Assembly (NCBI RefSeq): GCF_000377505.1 | Contig: NZ_KB898193.1 | Coordinates: 186,001-250,000, forward strand | Direction: 5' to 3' | Length of the DNA stretch: 64,000 nt | From: Paenibacillus massiliensis 2301065 = DSM 16942 | Lineage (GTDB): Bacteria > Bacillota > Bacilli > Paenibacillales > Paenibacillaceae | Shown: piece after piece, positions 9,021 to 16,786 of the stretch | How the letters are laid out: each line of letters opens with the position of its first letter | How positions within the stretch are numbered: the stretch's first letter is position 1 | Position numbers and translations under genes: made by a program | Notes under the pieces: model-generated | The model's database searches: none | The model's input: the letters and a program-made list of their open reading frames with translations, nothing else | What the model was told of the DNA's origin: nothing

Positions 9021-9167
9021 CATCTCTGCGAAAGCCCTTGACCAAAATAGCTTATACACACTGCGTGTGGGTTGGTATTTAACTCTCTCTATTGGGTCTC
9101 AAAAGGTGGGGCCAACTAGTCTGACGCATTCTAGTGACATGGTTTTGCAGACTAACTCCAGTAAGGA

Positions 9168-9665
9168 TTATTGCCCACTTTGGCTTCCCGCATCCGTTGC
9201 AGTTGTTGAAGCATCCGATGTGCTGCCAGAGGCGGCGCCGTCTGCTGCTGCTTGATCTTCATTTGGCTTGGATGGTGGATTGCCCTCCCCTTCCGGCGGT
9301 GCACCCTCAGGAGGTGTTCCATCTGGTGGTGTTCCTTCTGGCGGTCCACCTGCCGGCGGCGTGCCTTGCGGTGGTGTTCCTGTCCTGCCATCATTCGCAG
9401 CCTGCGGAGTTGCAGCGTCCGTTCCACTACTTGTATTCGTATCCGTACTTCTCATACTAGAGTTCATATCGTTACTTGTGTCGGTGTCGATGTCGGTATT
9501 GGTTTTGGTGTTGGTATTGGTGTCAGTATTAGAGTTCGTGCTGGATACAGCGGAGGAGGAGTTAGTTGCACCTGAGCTAGATGTATCATTTGTACTTCCG
9601 CAAGCGCTAAGGGCAACGGTCATCGTGAGCATTGCGGCAATTGTAGCTAAGTTTTTCTTTTCCAT
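9168..9665 (-). CDS. Low-complexity lipoprotein of unknown function
   Basis: It is 165 aa with a lipoprotein signal peptide: MEKKNLATIAAMLTMTVA then the lipobox LSAC with the lipidated Cys at residue 22. The mature part is almost entirely low complexity. A Ser/Thr/Asn/Asp stretch (about residues 25-85) built from NTDTNTNT-like dipeptides is followed by a proline/glycine stretch with repeats of GTPPxG and GAPPEG (about 100-130). It looks like a flexible surface linker with no catalytic domain. The ATG at 9665 follows AAAGAGG; the longer frame to 9860 is not supported. Repeat tracts like this expand and contract easily. Confidence 0.7.
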   Translation of the reverse strand: MEKKNLATIAAMLTMTVALSACGSTNDTSSSGATNSSSAVSSTNSNTDTNTNTKTNTDIDTDTSNDMNSSMRSTDTNTSSGTDAATPQAANDGRTGTPPQGTPPAGGPPEGTPPDGTPPEGAPPEGEGNPPSKPNEDQAAADGAASGSTSDASTTATDAGSQSGQ

Positions 9666-10090
9666 GGGATTAGGCCTCTTTCCATTGATAATAGTAAAGA
9701 TAAGATTGGTACGAACTCTTGATTCCCTCACATTATCTCCCATGAAGCTGAAGCACTTATGAATGCACGTTGAGTATTTCCTGAATGCACCAATAGTCAG
9801 TAAGTAAACACATAGCATACAAACAATGAAGCAACGTAATAGTACTCTACGGCACCCCATGAAAAATAAAGTAGCTACATGTCAGCAGTTCATAACTTTA
9901 TATGCCATACACATAAATGACAGAAACATATGTAACACAAACATATATAACACAAACACAAACAGCTTTAAAGACAGGGACACACAAGTAATACACAGAT
10001 GGAAATGTACAAGTGATACACAAAAGGAAATACACGACAGGTATACATCAACCTGTACACCTGTGCACCAAGCCAAGGTATAAAACCAAA
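9666..10090. other. Intergenic stretch, no gene recognised
   Basis: The stretch from 9900 to 10080 is A/C-rich and low in complexity (runs of ACACAAACATAT-like words). It translates to implausible proteins in all frames. I see no convincing promoter consensus, though the promoter of the lipoprotein gene must lie here. Confidence 0.5.
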
Positions 10091-10137
10091 TATAGCCCAT
10101 AGAGTCCGTCCTCAAGGAACAGCTTCTACGGGCTATA
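10091..10137 (-). terminator. Intrinsic terminator of nfo-purU
   Basis: The stem TATAGCCC/GGGCTATA (10130-10137 with 10091-10098) is extended by TAGA/TCTA and followed on the minus strand by TTTGGTTTTA. It lies 36 nt after the purU stop. Confidence 0.7.
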
Positions 10138-10172
10138 CAAAAAAATCACTTGAATTAGAATACGGTCATTGA

Positions 10173-11069
10173 TTAGAATACAACCGTCTTGTTCTCATGC
10201 ACCAGAATACGATCTTCTACATGCCATTTGACCGCACGGGCTAAGACGACACGCTCAATGGTCCGTCCAATCCGCTTCAGCTCATTTACATCATCACGAT
10301 GGCTGACCCTTTGAACGTCCTGCTCAATGATCGGACCGCCGTCCAGCTCCTCGGTCACATAGTGTGCCGTAGCCCCGATAATTTTAACCCCACGGTTATA
10401 GGCTTGCGCATAAGGCTTTCCCCCCACGAAGGCAGGCAAGAAGGAATGATGAATGTTAATAATGCGATTGCGGTAATGCTCAATGAACTTAGGTGAAATG
10501 ATCTGCATATAACGAGCCAGAATAATAACATCAATCTCGCTACCGATCAGCTCTAACTGTCGACGTTCTGCCTCAGCCTTCGTATCTGCCGTTACGGGGA
10601 CATGATGGTACGGAATCCCGAATGATTCAACGTACTCCTTCATATCTGGATGGTTACTGATGACCATAGCGATATCCGCATCCAGATCACCTGCCTGCCA
10701 TTGCCACAACAGCTCTACGAGACAATGATCCTCCTTGGAGACGAAGATCACTAGCTTCTTCTTACGGCTCACATTCGTGATCGTCCAATCCATATTGAAC
10801 TGGGAAGCCACCTGCCCAAAATCCTGCTCCAGGCCTGGCAGCGAGGAATCTAGTTCGGGAAGGTCGAACTCGACACGCATGAAGAACATTCCGCCTTCTG
10901 GGTCCATTGTGTACTGATCGGATTGAACGATGTTCGCACCGTGCTCATGCAAAAAGCGTGAGACAGCTGCAACGATGCCCGGACCATCCGGACAGGAAAT
11001 CAACATGCGTGCACGATTAGCATGAGTCGTGTGTGCAGCATTGTGTGTGTTCTTTACATGAAGCTCCAT
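10173..11069 (-). CDS. purU: Formyltetrahydrofolate deformylase
   Basis: It hydrolyses 10-formyl-THF to formate and THF, balancing one-carbon pools. The 298-aa protein has an N-terminal ACT domain (about residues 20-100, starting ARMLISCPDGPGIVAAVSRF). The C-terminal formyltransferase-like domain carries the catalytic IHHSFLPAF, then GATAHYVTEELDGGPIIEQ and a final RTIERVVLARAVKWH. The ACT domain separates PurU from PurN. AAGGGGGAT lies about 10 nt before the ATG. It starts 21 nt after nfo on the same strand and shares its transcript. Confidence 0.95.
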   Translation of the reverse strand: MELHVKNTHNAAHTTHANRARMLISCPDGPGIVAAVSRFLHEHGANIVQSDQYTMDPEGGMFFMRVEFDLPELDSSLPGLEQDFGQVASQFNMDWTITNVSRKKKLVIFVSKEDHCLVELLWQWQAGDLDADIAMVISNHPDMKEYVESFGIPYHHVPVTADTKAEAERRQLELIGSEIDVIILARYMQIISPKFIEHYRNRIINIHHSFLPAFVGGKPYAQAYNRGVKIIGATAHYVTEELDGGPIIEQDVQRVSHRDDVNELKRIGRTIERVVLARAVKWHVEDRILVHENKTVVF

Positions 11070-11090
11070 TTGAAAAATGATCCCCCTTGA

Positions 11091-12218
11091 TTATGCATTC
11101 ACCAACAGCTCCTTGCCTGACAGCAGGGCAATGAGGCGGTGGTTAATCTCTTGTTCTGTAAGCTCCGGGAAAATAGACGCCTGCACAACGGTATCGTACA
11201 ATCGCTCCAGTGGCTCCCTTGGGTCAGCTTTTCTCGCTTTAGCATCACTCTTCAGCAGATCCCAGGTACTCAGGACAAATTCCCGAAGATTCGTATCGGA
11301 CTTGCGGAAAAATGCATGCAGCTCTTCTACTTGCGTCAAGAACTGCTCACCGAAGCGCTCAGCTACATTACCGCGCAGAAGTGCGATTTCAGCCTCATAC
11401 ATCGGCTGCTGCGTCTTGGCATCCTTACCAATCCATGGTGTCTCCAGAATGAACGGACGATCCTTCAGCAGCTCATGATTGACGATATTGCGAATCGTGT
11501 CATATCCGATGTATCCCGTGCCGATAGGTGTATGTCTGTCTTTGCCAGCGCCTACCGGATTCTTGCTATCATTCAAGTGAACGACTGCAATACGATCCAC
11601 ACCGACGAGCCGATCAAATTCCTGAAGCACCCCATCCAGATTGTCCACAATATTATAGCCGGCATCGTGAATGTGACATGTATCCATACAGACCGTTAGA
11701 CGCTCATTGTGCTCGACCTTATCCATAATGGCCGCGATCTCCTCGAAGCTTCTGCCAATCTCCGTGCCTTTTCCCGCCATCGTCTCTAGGGCAATATTGA
11801 CCTCCGTCTCCTTAACCCCGCTCAATACCTCATTAAGACCGTCGGCAATGCGGTTAATCCCGTATTCCTGATCCTTGTCCGTAAAGGCACCCGGGTGGAG
11901 CACGATATTCTTCACGCCAATCGCATGGGTGCGGCGAATCTCTTCCTGCAGGAAGCTAACGGCAAGCTCGTACGTTGCTTCTTTATAGGATCCCAGGTTG
12001 ATGATATATGGGGCATGAACGACAATCTCGCCCATCCCTGCCTCAACCATTAGTTGCTTACCTTCGTCCAAATACATGGACTCCATCGGCTTGCGACGTG
12101 TATTTTGTGGTGCTCCTGTATAAATCATAAATGAACTGGACCCGTAAGATACCGCTTCCTTCGTGGCACTTAGCAGGCCCTTGTCCGAGAAAGATACATG
12201 GGAACCGATTTTCAACAT
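11091..12218 (-). CDS. nfo: Deoxyribonuclease IV (endonuclease IV, AP endonuclease) with C-terminal extension
   Basis: It cleaves DNA at abasic sites in base excision repair. The TIM-barrel metal-binding blocks are present: KIGSHVSFSDKG, VVHAPYIINLGS, NIVLHPGAF, NIALETMAGKG, CMDTCHIHDAGY and VVHLNDSKNPVGAGKDRH. The usual family length is about 280-300 aa; this protein has 375. About 75 extra residues follow the barrel, beginning near EQFLTQVEELHAFF, predicted helical with no motif I know. AAAGGGGGAT precedes the ATG. It is the first gene of the nfo-purU unit. Confidence 0.93.
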   Translation of the reverse strand: MLKIGSHVSFSDKGLLSATKEAVSYGSSSFMIYTGAPQNTRRKPMESMYLDEGKQLMVEAGMGEIVVHAPYIINLGSYKEATYELAVSFLQEEIRRTHAIGVKNIVLHPGAFTDKDQEYGINRIADGLNEVLSGVKETEVNIALETMAGKGTEIGRSFEEIAAIMDKVEHNERLTVCMDTCHIHDAGYNIVDNLDGVLQEFDRLVGVDRIAVVHLNDSKNPVGAGKDRHTPIGTGYIGYDTIRNIVNHELLKDRPFILETPWIGKDAKTQQPMYEAEIALLRGNVAERFGEQFLTQVEELHAFFRKSDTNLREFVLSTWDLLKSDAKARKADPREPLERLYDTVVQASIFPELTEQEINHRLIALLSGKELLVNA

Positions 12219-12256
12219 GTTGCATCCCCCTTTTAACCTTCGCGAATTATTCCCCT

Positions 12257-12285
12257 ATTCTAACGTGATTATCACGTACAAACAA
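12257..12285 (-). promoter_or_regulatory. nfo promoter with a perfect palindrome filling the spacer
   Basis: The minus-strand -35 is TTGTTT (12280-12285) and the -10 is TAGAAT (12257-12262), with a 17-bp spacer. Bases 12263-12277 form the perfect 7-1-7 palindrome ACGTGATTATCACGT, abutting the -10. A repressor bound there would block RNA polymerase. The 7-1-7 architecture and the core CGTnAT resemble Fur/Zur-family boxes, but two positions per arm differ from the Zur consensus, so the regulator is unknown. Confidence 0.6.
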
Positions 12286-12692
12286 CATTAATATCCTAGA
12301 AGATATGAGAATATAAGAGAAGTGTCAATGTGATGGCTTGGTTGATGCAAAGGATACTACGGATATCATAGACATGACGATGATGAATGAAAGGTACGAA
12401 GGATGCAATGACACGGTTGATCACATGAAACCATAGATACAAAGAAACCCATGGATGCGGTACGACCCATAAGATACGATGGATGTGTAGGTACTGTGAA
12501 TGCGAAGGGTACTGTGAATGCGTTGGATAAGCTACTTCTGTATTTCTTCTCCTTTTGATTCCAGACAATTATTTCCGTTATGATAAGAATCACATACACA
12601 TCTGCGCGACAAAAGCGTCAAGCATCTGTACACGGGTATTTTAATTTAGAAGCAACGTATATATCACTCCATTGAAGAGGACGGAGATACAC
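12286..12692 (+). promoter_or_regulatory. Intergenic stretch with promoter of the epimerase gene
   Basis: TTGATT (12555-12560), an 18-bp spacer and TATGAT (12579-12584) form a plausible plus-strand promoter. A short direct repeat GGTACTGTGAATGCG occurs at 12490-12504 and 12508-12522. The reading frames here are low-complexity and I do not call them genes. Confidence 0.45.
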
Positions 12693-13607
12693 TTGAAAAT
12701 AGCTATTTGCGGTGGAAGCGGGCTTATTGGCAGCGCACTGGTAGACTTCAGCAAAAAAAATAACCATGACATCATTATCGTATCGCGAAAATCTCCTGAT
12801 CGAGAAGCATCAGACTCCGCTATTACTTATGTAACCTGGGATGAGCTGAAGCATAATCCAGAGCATTTGGAAGAAATCGATGCCCTGGTCAATCTCGCAG
12901 GCGAGAATTTGAACCAACGCTGGACGAATGCAGCCAGGAAGCGCATCCTGCAATCCAGACTCGATACAGTTGCTTCTGTCGCCAGCATTGTAGCAGCTCT
13001 CAAGCACAAGCCCAAAGTAGTCATCCAGGCTTCGGCTATGGGCATATACGGCACCTCGGATACAGCTACTTTTGTAGAGAACTCGCCCACTCGTACTGAC
13101 AGCTTTTTGGCAGAAGTCAGCTCAAAATGGGAGCAGGCAGCCGACGCCATCCAAGATACACGTTTAGTGAAACTTAGAATTACTGTGGTACTGAGCAATA
13201 AGGGCGGAGCTTATCCTTTGCTGCGTCTGCCTTACAAGCTTGGTGTCGGCGGCAAAATGGGTGATGGACAGCAATGGACAAGCTGGGTCCACATCGCTGA
13301 TATGGTTGGCATTATCAACCACTGCATTCACGATACTAGCATCTCTGGGCCAGTAAATGCTGTAGCTCCCCATCCTGTACGCAATGAGGACTTCGGCCAA
13401 ACCATTGCAAAAGTCTATCATCGGCCTCATTGGCTGAAGGTACCTGGTTTTGCAGTATCCGCAGCCATGGGTGAAGCCAGCGAGCTCGTTCTGGAGGGAC
13501 AGAAGGTACTCCCTGCCAAGCTGCTGGAGCATGGATATACCTTCCAATTCCCAACGCTGGAAAAAGCTTTGGAGGCTCTGCATCGGGCGGAGCAGGAGGG
13601 CTCTTAA
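12693..13607 (+). CDS. TIGR01777-family NAD(P)-dependent epimerase/sugar-nucleotide-like SDR
   Basis: This is a cytosolic extended short-chain dehydrogenase of 304 aa, like B. subtilis YfhF. The Rossmann motif KIAICGGSGLIGSALVDF is at the N-terminus. LVNLAGENLNQRWTNAARKR is the family hallmark, followed by SAMGIYGTS (active-site Y) and a C-terminal DUF1731-like end. The substrate is unknown. I choose the TTG at 12693 because GGACGGAG lies just upstream; a TTG at 12672 has no ribosome site. Confidence 0.88.
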   Translation: MKIAICGGSGLIGSALVDFSKKNNHDIIIVSRKSPDREASDSAITYVTWDELKHNPEHLEEIDALVNLAGENLNQRWTNAARKRILQSRLDTVASVASIVAALKHKPKVVIQASAMGIYGTSDTATFVENSPTRTDSFLAEVSSKWEQAADAIQDTRLVKLRITVVLSNKGGAYPLLRLPYKLGVGGKMGDGQQWTSWVHIADMVGIINHCIHDTSISGPVNAVAPHPVRNEDFGQTIAKVYHRPHWLKVPGFAVSAAMGEASELVLEGQKVLPAKLLEHGYTFQFPTLEKALEALHRAEQEGS

Positions 13608-13615
13608 GCCCTCCT
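13594..13615 (+). terminator. Hairpin overlapping the epimerase stop codon
   Basis: AGGAGGGC/GCCCTCCT (13594-13601 with 13608-13615) encloses the TAA stop. There is no T-run directly after it, so termination would be weak. The next 70 bases are a T/C-rich stretch with repeated CTTGCTTCT words leading into the convergent serS stop. Confidence 0.5.
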
Positions 13616-13687
13616 GAACACTACATGGCTCTAGTCACTTACTTCTTATCTATTCACTTGCTTCTTATCTACTTGCTTCTCACCTAC

Positions 13688-14971
13688 TCACTTGCTTGCC
13701 TCCAGCACTTCCAGACCATTCAAGTATGGTTGCAAGGCTGCAGGGATTCGAATACTGCCATCCTCCATTTGATGATTCTCCAGCAGTGGAATTAGAATGC
13801 GTGGTGAAGCTACGGCTGTATTATTCAAGGTGTGGCAATAGACGAGCTTGCCCTCCGCATCCCTGCAACGAATATTAGATCGACGAGCCTGAAAATCATG
13901 AAGGTTCGAGGAGGAATGCGTCTCCCCGTATGCATTACGGCTAGGCATCCATGTCTCGATATCATACTGTTTGTACGTTTTTTGCCCCATATCTCCTGTG
14001 CACACTGCAACCACTCGATAAGGTAATTCCAATAGCTGCAATAGCTCCTCGGCATGCCCTGTTATTTCCTGAAGCATGGCTTCGGATACATCAGCAGACG
14101 GCTCACACAGGATGACCTGTTCCACCTTCGCGAATTGATGCACCCGATACAGTCCTCTTACATCCCGACCACTGGAGCCTACTTCACTGCGAAAGCAAGT
14201 GGATGCAGCAGCAAGCTTTATAGGTTCACTTACATCAACAATTTCATCTGCGTAATAGGATACCAATGGAACCTCGGATGTGCCTACTAGCCATCTTTCT
14301 TCATCCTCCAGCTTATAGACCTGATCACGCCCTAGCGGAAAGAAGCCTGTATTGAGTAAAGCTGGCTCCCTGACCAGTAACGGTACCTCCAGAGGAGTGA
14401 ATCCATGGCGTAGCAGGATATCCATTGCCAACTGCTGAACAGCTCGATGCAGCAATACGCCGGCGCCTTTCAGGACATAACTACGAGCCCCGCCCATCTT
14501 GACCCCACGTGCAATATCAAGCAGGTCATGAAGCTCCCCTAGCTCCACATGATCCCGGAAGCCTACCGGCAGTGAGGGAATCATACCTACCACACGTAGC
14601 TCTACATTATCCAAGTCAGAATTACCAACAGGTGTATCTGGAGATACGACGTTAGGAATCAAATATAATAAACGCTTCACCTCAAGCTGCACTTGATCCA
14701 GAGTAGCATCCAGTCTCGCCAGTTGTTCGTTGATGTTCAGCACCTGCTCACGCAGCGCATCTGCCTCCGGCTTCATCCCCTCACGCAGCAGTTGACCGAC
14801 CTTCGTCGAATGACGATTCCGTTCTGCCCGCAGCAGCTCCGTCTCCTGCAATAGAGCACGCCGCTCTTCATCCCGGGCCAACAGCTCATCTACAGACACA
14901 TCAATCCTTTTGCCGTTAGCAGCCTCTTGTACCTGCTCCGCATGCTCCCGAATCCATTTCAAATCCAACAT
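13688..14971 (-). CDS. serS: Seryl-tRNA synthetase
   Basis: It charges tRNA-Ser with serine. At 427 aa it has the full family architecture. The N-terminal helical arm (about residues 30-100, ERRALLQETELLRAERNRHS) binds the long variable arm. It is followed by motif 1, motif 2 around CFRSEVGSSGRDVRGLYRVH, and motif 3 with NNTAVASPRILIPLLENHQ. It is preceded by a T-box leader, so uncharged tRNA-Ser should raise its expression. A T-box-controlled serS away from dnaA may be a second paralogue, which this window alone cannot decide. Confidence 0.95.
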   Translation of the reverse strand: MLDLKWIREHAEQVQEAANGKRIDVSVDELLARDEERRALLQETELLRAERNRHSTKVGQLLREGMKPEADALREQVLNINEQLARLDATLDQVQLEVKRLLYLIPNVVSPDTPVGNSDLDNVELRVVGMIPSLPVGFRDHVELGELHDLLDIARGVKMGGARSYVLKGAGVLLHRAVQQLAMDILLRHGFTPLEVPLLVREPALLNTGFFPLGRDQVYKLEDEERWLVGTSEVPLVSYYADEIVDVSEPIKLAAASTCFRSEVGSSGRDVRGLYRVHQFAKVEQVILCEPSADVSEAMLQEITGHAEELLQLLELPYRVVAVCTGDMGQKTYKQYDIETWMPSRNAYGETHSSSNLHDFQARRSNIRCRDAEGKLVYCHTLNNTAVASPRILIPLLENHQMEDGSIRIPAALQPYLNGLEVLEASK

Positions 14972-14991
14972 CGTTACCGTCTCCTTTGGCT

Positions 14992-15206
14992 AAAAAAATA
15001 CAAAGAGCGCCCTCATCCCTTGGGACGAGGAGCGCTCTGCTCGCGGTGCCACCCAACTTGCCAAAGCATGCTTATGGTGCCTGCTTGGCCTCTTGGTCCG
15101 CGATAACGGGCGGTTCCGGTTAACTTGGAGAGAAGCTAGCTCCCCTGGCGATAACGCCTCCGAGTTGGATTCTCTTCAATGGCGTGATTCCGATCTGTAA
15201 TTGTAC
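14992..15206 (-). promoter_or_regulatory. T-box leader riboswitch of serS (copy 1)
   Basis: The conserved T-box sequence TGGGTGGCACCGCG (15042-15055, minus strand) pairs with the acceptor end of uncharged tRNA. It is followed by the terminator stem GAGCGC...GCGCTC (15005-15037) and a T-rich run. Upstream is a stem I region closed by AGAGAA/TTCTCT. Uncharged tRNA-Ser is expected to favour antitermination. Several AGC and TCC triplets could be the specifier; I could not fix which without folding. Confidence 0.93.
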
Positions 15207-15211
15207 GGACC

Positions 15212-15241
15212 ATTATAATGGAACAGTAGGCCTACTTGCAA
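15212..15241 (-). promoter_or_regulatory. Promoter of the serS T-box transcript (copy 1)
   Basis: TTGCAA (15236-15241), an 18-bp spacer and a consensus TATAAT (15212-15217). Because it lies inside the repeat, the second copy has the same promoter. Confidence 0.75.
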
Positions 15242-15451
15242 GTAATAGTGAAATTTGGACAAATAGCACAACCATCATGGCTCTAGTACACAAACAACTA
15301 TATTATTAGTTAGGCCTTTTCTTTTCATCATCAAAAGTTTCATAATCACTTTCAAAATATGAATTTAGCAACTCTTCTCGACTCTTAAATGTCAAAAATT
15401 CGAATGAAATACCATAGTTCAAACTAATTTCTTGTATTTTCAATAAAAAAC

Positions 15452-15479
15452 TAGACATTATGTAATATTATGGTATAAT
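15452..15479 (+). promoter_or_regulatory. Promoter of the secreted-protein gene
   Basis: TAGACA (15452-15457), a 16-bp spacer and TATAAT (15474-15479) with a TGG extension, 32 nt before the start codon. The stretch 15247-15450 is AT-rich and holds no gene I recognise. Confidence 0.65.
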
Positions 15480-15510
15480 TTTCACTATAAAAAGAAGAGG
15501 AGGAATATTA

Positions 15511-16026
15511 ATGAAAAAAAGAAATGGTTTAGCAAATGGATTACTGGTAGCATCAATGGCATTGGTTTTAGCTACTGGTGGTAGTGCTTATGCTAGCGAG
15601 GATTATCATGAGCTTTCAATTACGCCACCTAATTTAGAATCTTCGAATGGTGGAATTACTATTTTCGGTGCAAATCCACCAAGCAGCGGTGCCTCCTCTC
15701 ATGATGTATCGGTAAGTGACTATAACTATCAAATTTCAAAAATCGGTTATCGAGTATATACAGATAAATGGTTAACGGGCACAACCTCCCTTAAAGTTAC
15801 TGTTGACAACTGGAAGTTAGTAGAGGATTATGGTGGAACTTCTAATTCTTTGACAATTGCAGTGCACAAGTCTTCTGGGGGAATTGTAGCTTCCAAAACA
15901 ATTAATACGAATGAGGTTTTAAGAGCCTCTTTTACTGATCTTACAAAATCAAGCAATTATTATGTATCATTCAGTGTCCCGAATAATGGAAACACTTATT
16001 CATTTAACGGTTCCATTTCCAAATAG
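15511..16026 (+). CDS. Small secreted protein of unknown function
   Basis: It is 171 aa with a clear Sec signal peptide: MKKRNGLANGLLVASMALVL and probable cleavage after AYA (about residue 28). The mature protein of about 143 aa is rich in Ser, Thr, Asn and Tyr with alternating hydrophobic residues (SLKVTVDNWKLV, NYYVSFSVPNNG), suggesting a beta-sandwich. It has no Cys. I do not recognise the family. GAGGAGG precedes the ATG and a strong terminator follows. The gene is AT-richer than its neighbours and lies between the two 301-bp repeats, so it is probably acquired DNA. Confidence 0.7.
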   Translation: MKKRNGLANGLLVASMALVLATGGSAYASEDYHELSITPPNLESSNGGITIFGANPPSSGASSHDVSVSDYNYQISKIGYRVYTDKWLTGTTSLKVTVDNWKLVEDYGGTSNSLTIAVHKSSGGIVASKTINTNEVLRASFTDLTKSSNYYVSFSVPNNGNTYSFNGSISK

Positions 16027-16053
16027 TACTTACGTAGTTTCTAGTAATTTTTT

Positions 16054-16093
16054 ATAAAAGCTACAAGCCTGTAACTAGGTTTGTAGCTTTTAT
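16054..16093 (+). terminator. Intrinsic terminator after the secreted-protein gene
   Basis: ATAAAAGCTACAAgCCT pairs with AGGtTTGTAGCTTTTAT (16054-16070 with 16077-16093), ending in a T-rich run. Confidence 0.85.
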
Positions 16094-16136
16094 AGTCATG
16101 TATTGTCTACAGACAGGGCATGGTTAGGGGGAGAAT

Positions 16137-16637
16137 ATGACTATTTTTACTCACAAAAGATCTAAAGTGATTTTCTCTATCTATTTATTATTTATAATAA
16201 ATTTTGTGATTATTAAATTTACGGGAAATATTGAACATGTTGTTGCGAGAATACAAGCTAACATTTTTCAAAAAAGCATCGGATACTGGAAAATAAATCT
16301 CAATCCAGTTGTTACTTTAAAATCATCTTTCCACTCTTTTCAAAATAGTGGAATCACTTCATATGAAGTGCTCTATTTTATTGGGAACGTCCTTATTTTT
16401 CTTCCAATGGGATTTCTAATACCTTTCCTTTTAAAGAAACAATCTTTGTTTAAAACAATGTTTTGTTGTCTTCTTTTAATCGTAGGAATTGAATTAACTC
16501 AATTTATAACATATTTAGGATCGGCTGATATGGCTGATGTATTTTTAAATATGATTGGTTGCTTATTTGGTTATATAGGTAACAAAATTTATTGTAGCGT
16601 AGAAGATGTTTTTATTAATCGTTCTCATGGCAATTAA
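16137..16637 (+). CDS. VanZ-like membrane protein
   Basis: This is a 166-aa integral membrane protein with four hydrophobic segments (about residues 10-30, 75-100, 105-125, 130-150). The VanZ signatures are NVLIFLPMGFLIPF and ELTQFI...ADMADVFLNMIGCLFGY. VanZ of Enterococcus lowers teicoplanin susceptibility, but the wider family is mostly uncharacterised. A GGGGGAG site precedes the ATG. It is very AT-rich, unlike the flanking genes, and shares the repeat-bounded insert with the secreted protein. Confidence 0.82.
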   Translation: MTIFTHKRSKVIFSIYLLFIINFVIIKFTGNIEHVVARIQANIFQKSIGYWKINLNPVVTLKSSFHSFQNSGITSYEVLYFIGNVLIFLPMGFLIPFLLKKQSLFKTMFCCLLLIVGIELTQFITYLGSADMADVFLNMIGCLFGYIGNKIYCSVEDVFINRSHGN

Positions 16638-16678
16638 TTATATGACGGATTGTCAAATCAAACGCGACAGTTACTCTG

Positions 16679-16705
16679 TAAAAAATTCGTGAGCGGTTCC
16701 GCTCA
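16679..16705 (-). terminator. Intrinsic terminator after the serS stub
   Basis: The TGAGCG/CGCTCA stem (16690-16705, loop GAAC) is followed on the minus strand by CGAATTTTTTAC. It overlaps the stop codon of the 27-codon serS stub. Confidence 0.7.
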
Positions 16706-16786
16706 TCTTGCCCCATGAGTAATGTCAATCATCCCACAAACTCTCCCATCCCCCACGTGTTCCCGAATCCATTTCAAATCCAACAT
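16703..16786 (-). pseudogene. Truncated serS start (27 codons) behind the second T-box
   Basis: The first ten codons (MLDLKWIREH) equal the start of serS at 14971. The frame then diverges to VGDGRVCGMI... and stops after residue 27. It has the duplicated promoter and T-box upstream and its own terminator directly downstream, so it forms a tiny complete transcription unit. It is most simply a remnant of a duplicated serS whose body was lost. A regulatory short RNA or leader peptide is an alternative. Confidence 0.8.

Larger units (their letters stand above)
14946..15246. repeat. 301-bp direct repeat, copy 1 (serS start, T-box, promoter)
   Basis: It matches 16761-17061 at a constant offset of 1815 with no gaps and two mismatches (in the base just upstream region of the serS start and in the T-run). 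Outside these limits the similarity stops at once on both sides. Confidence 0.97.

Noticed and set aside
9826..10115. Frames on both strands in the A/C-rich region before purU
   Set aside because: Low-complexity translation (repeated NTN or FVLYMFVLHM), no ribosome site, and overlap with the purU terminator.
12296..12599. Two minus-strand frames between nfo and the epimerase gene
   Set aside because: They consist of short repeats (PTHSQYPSHSQ-like) with no start signal and look like noncoding repeat sequence.
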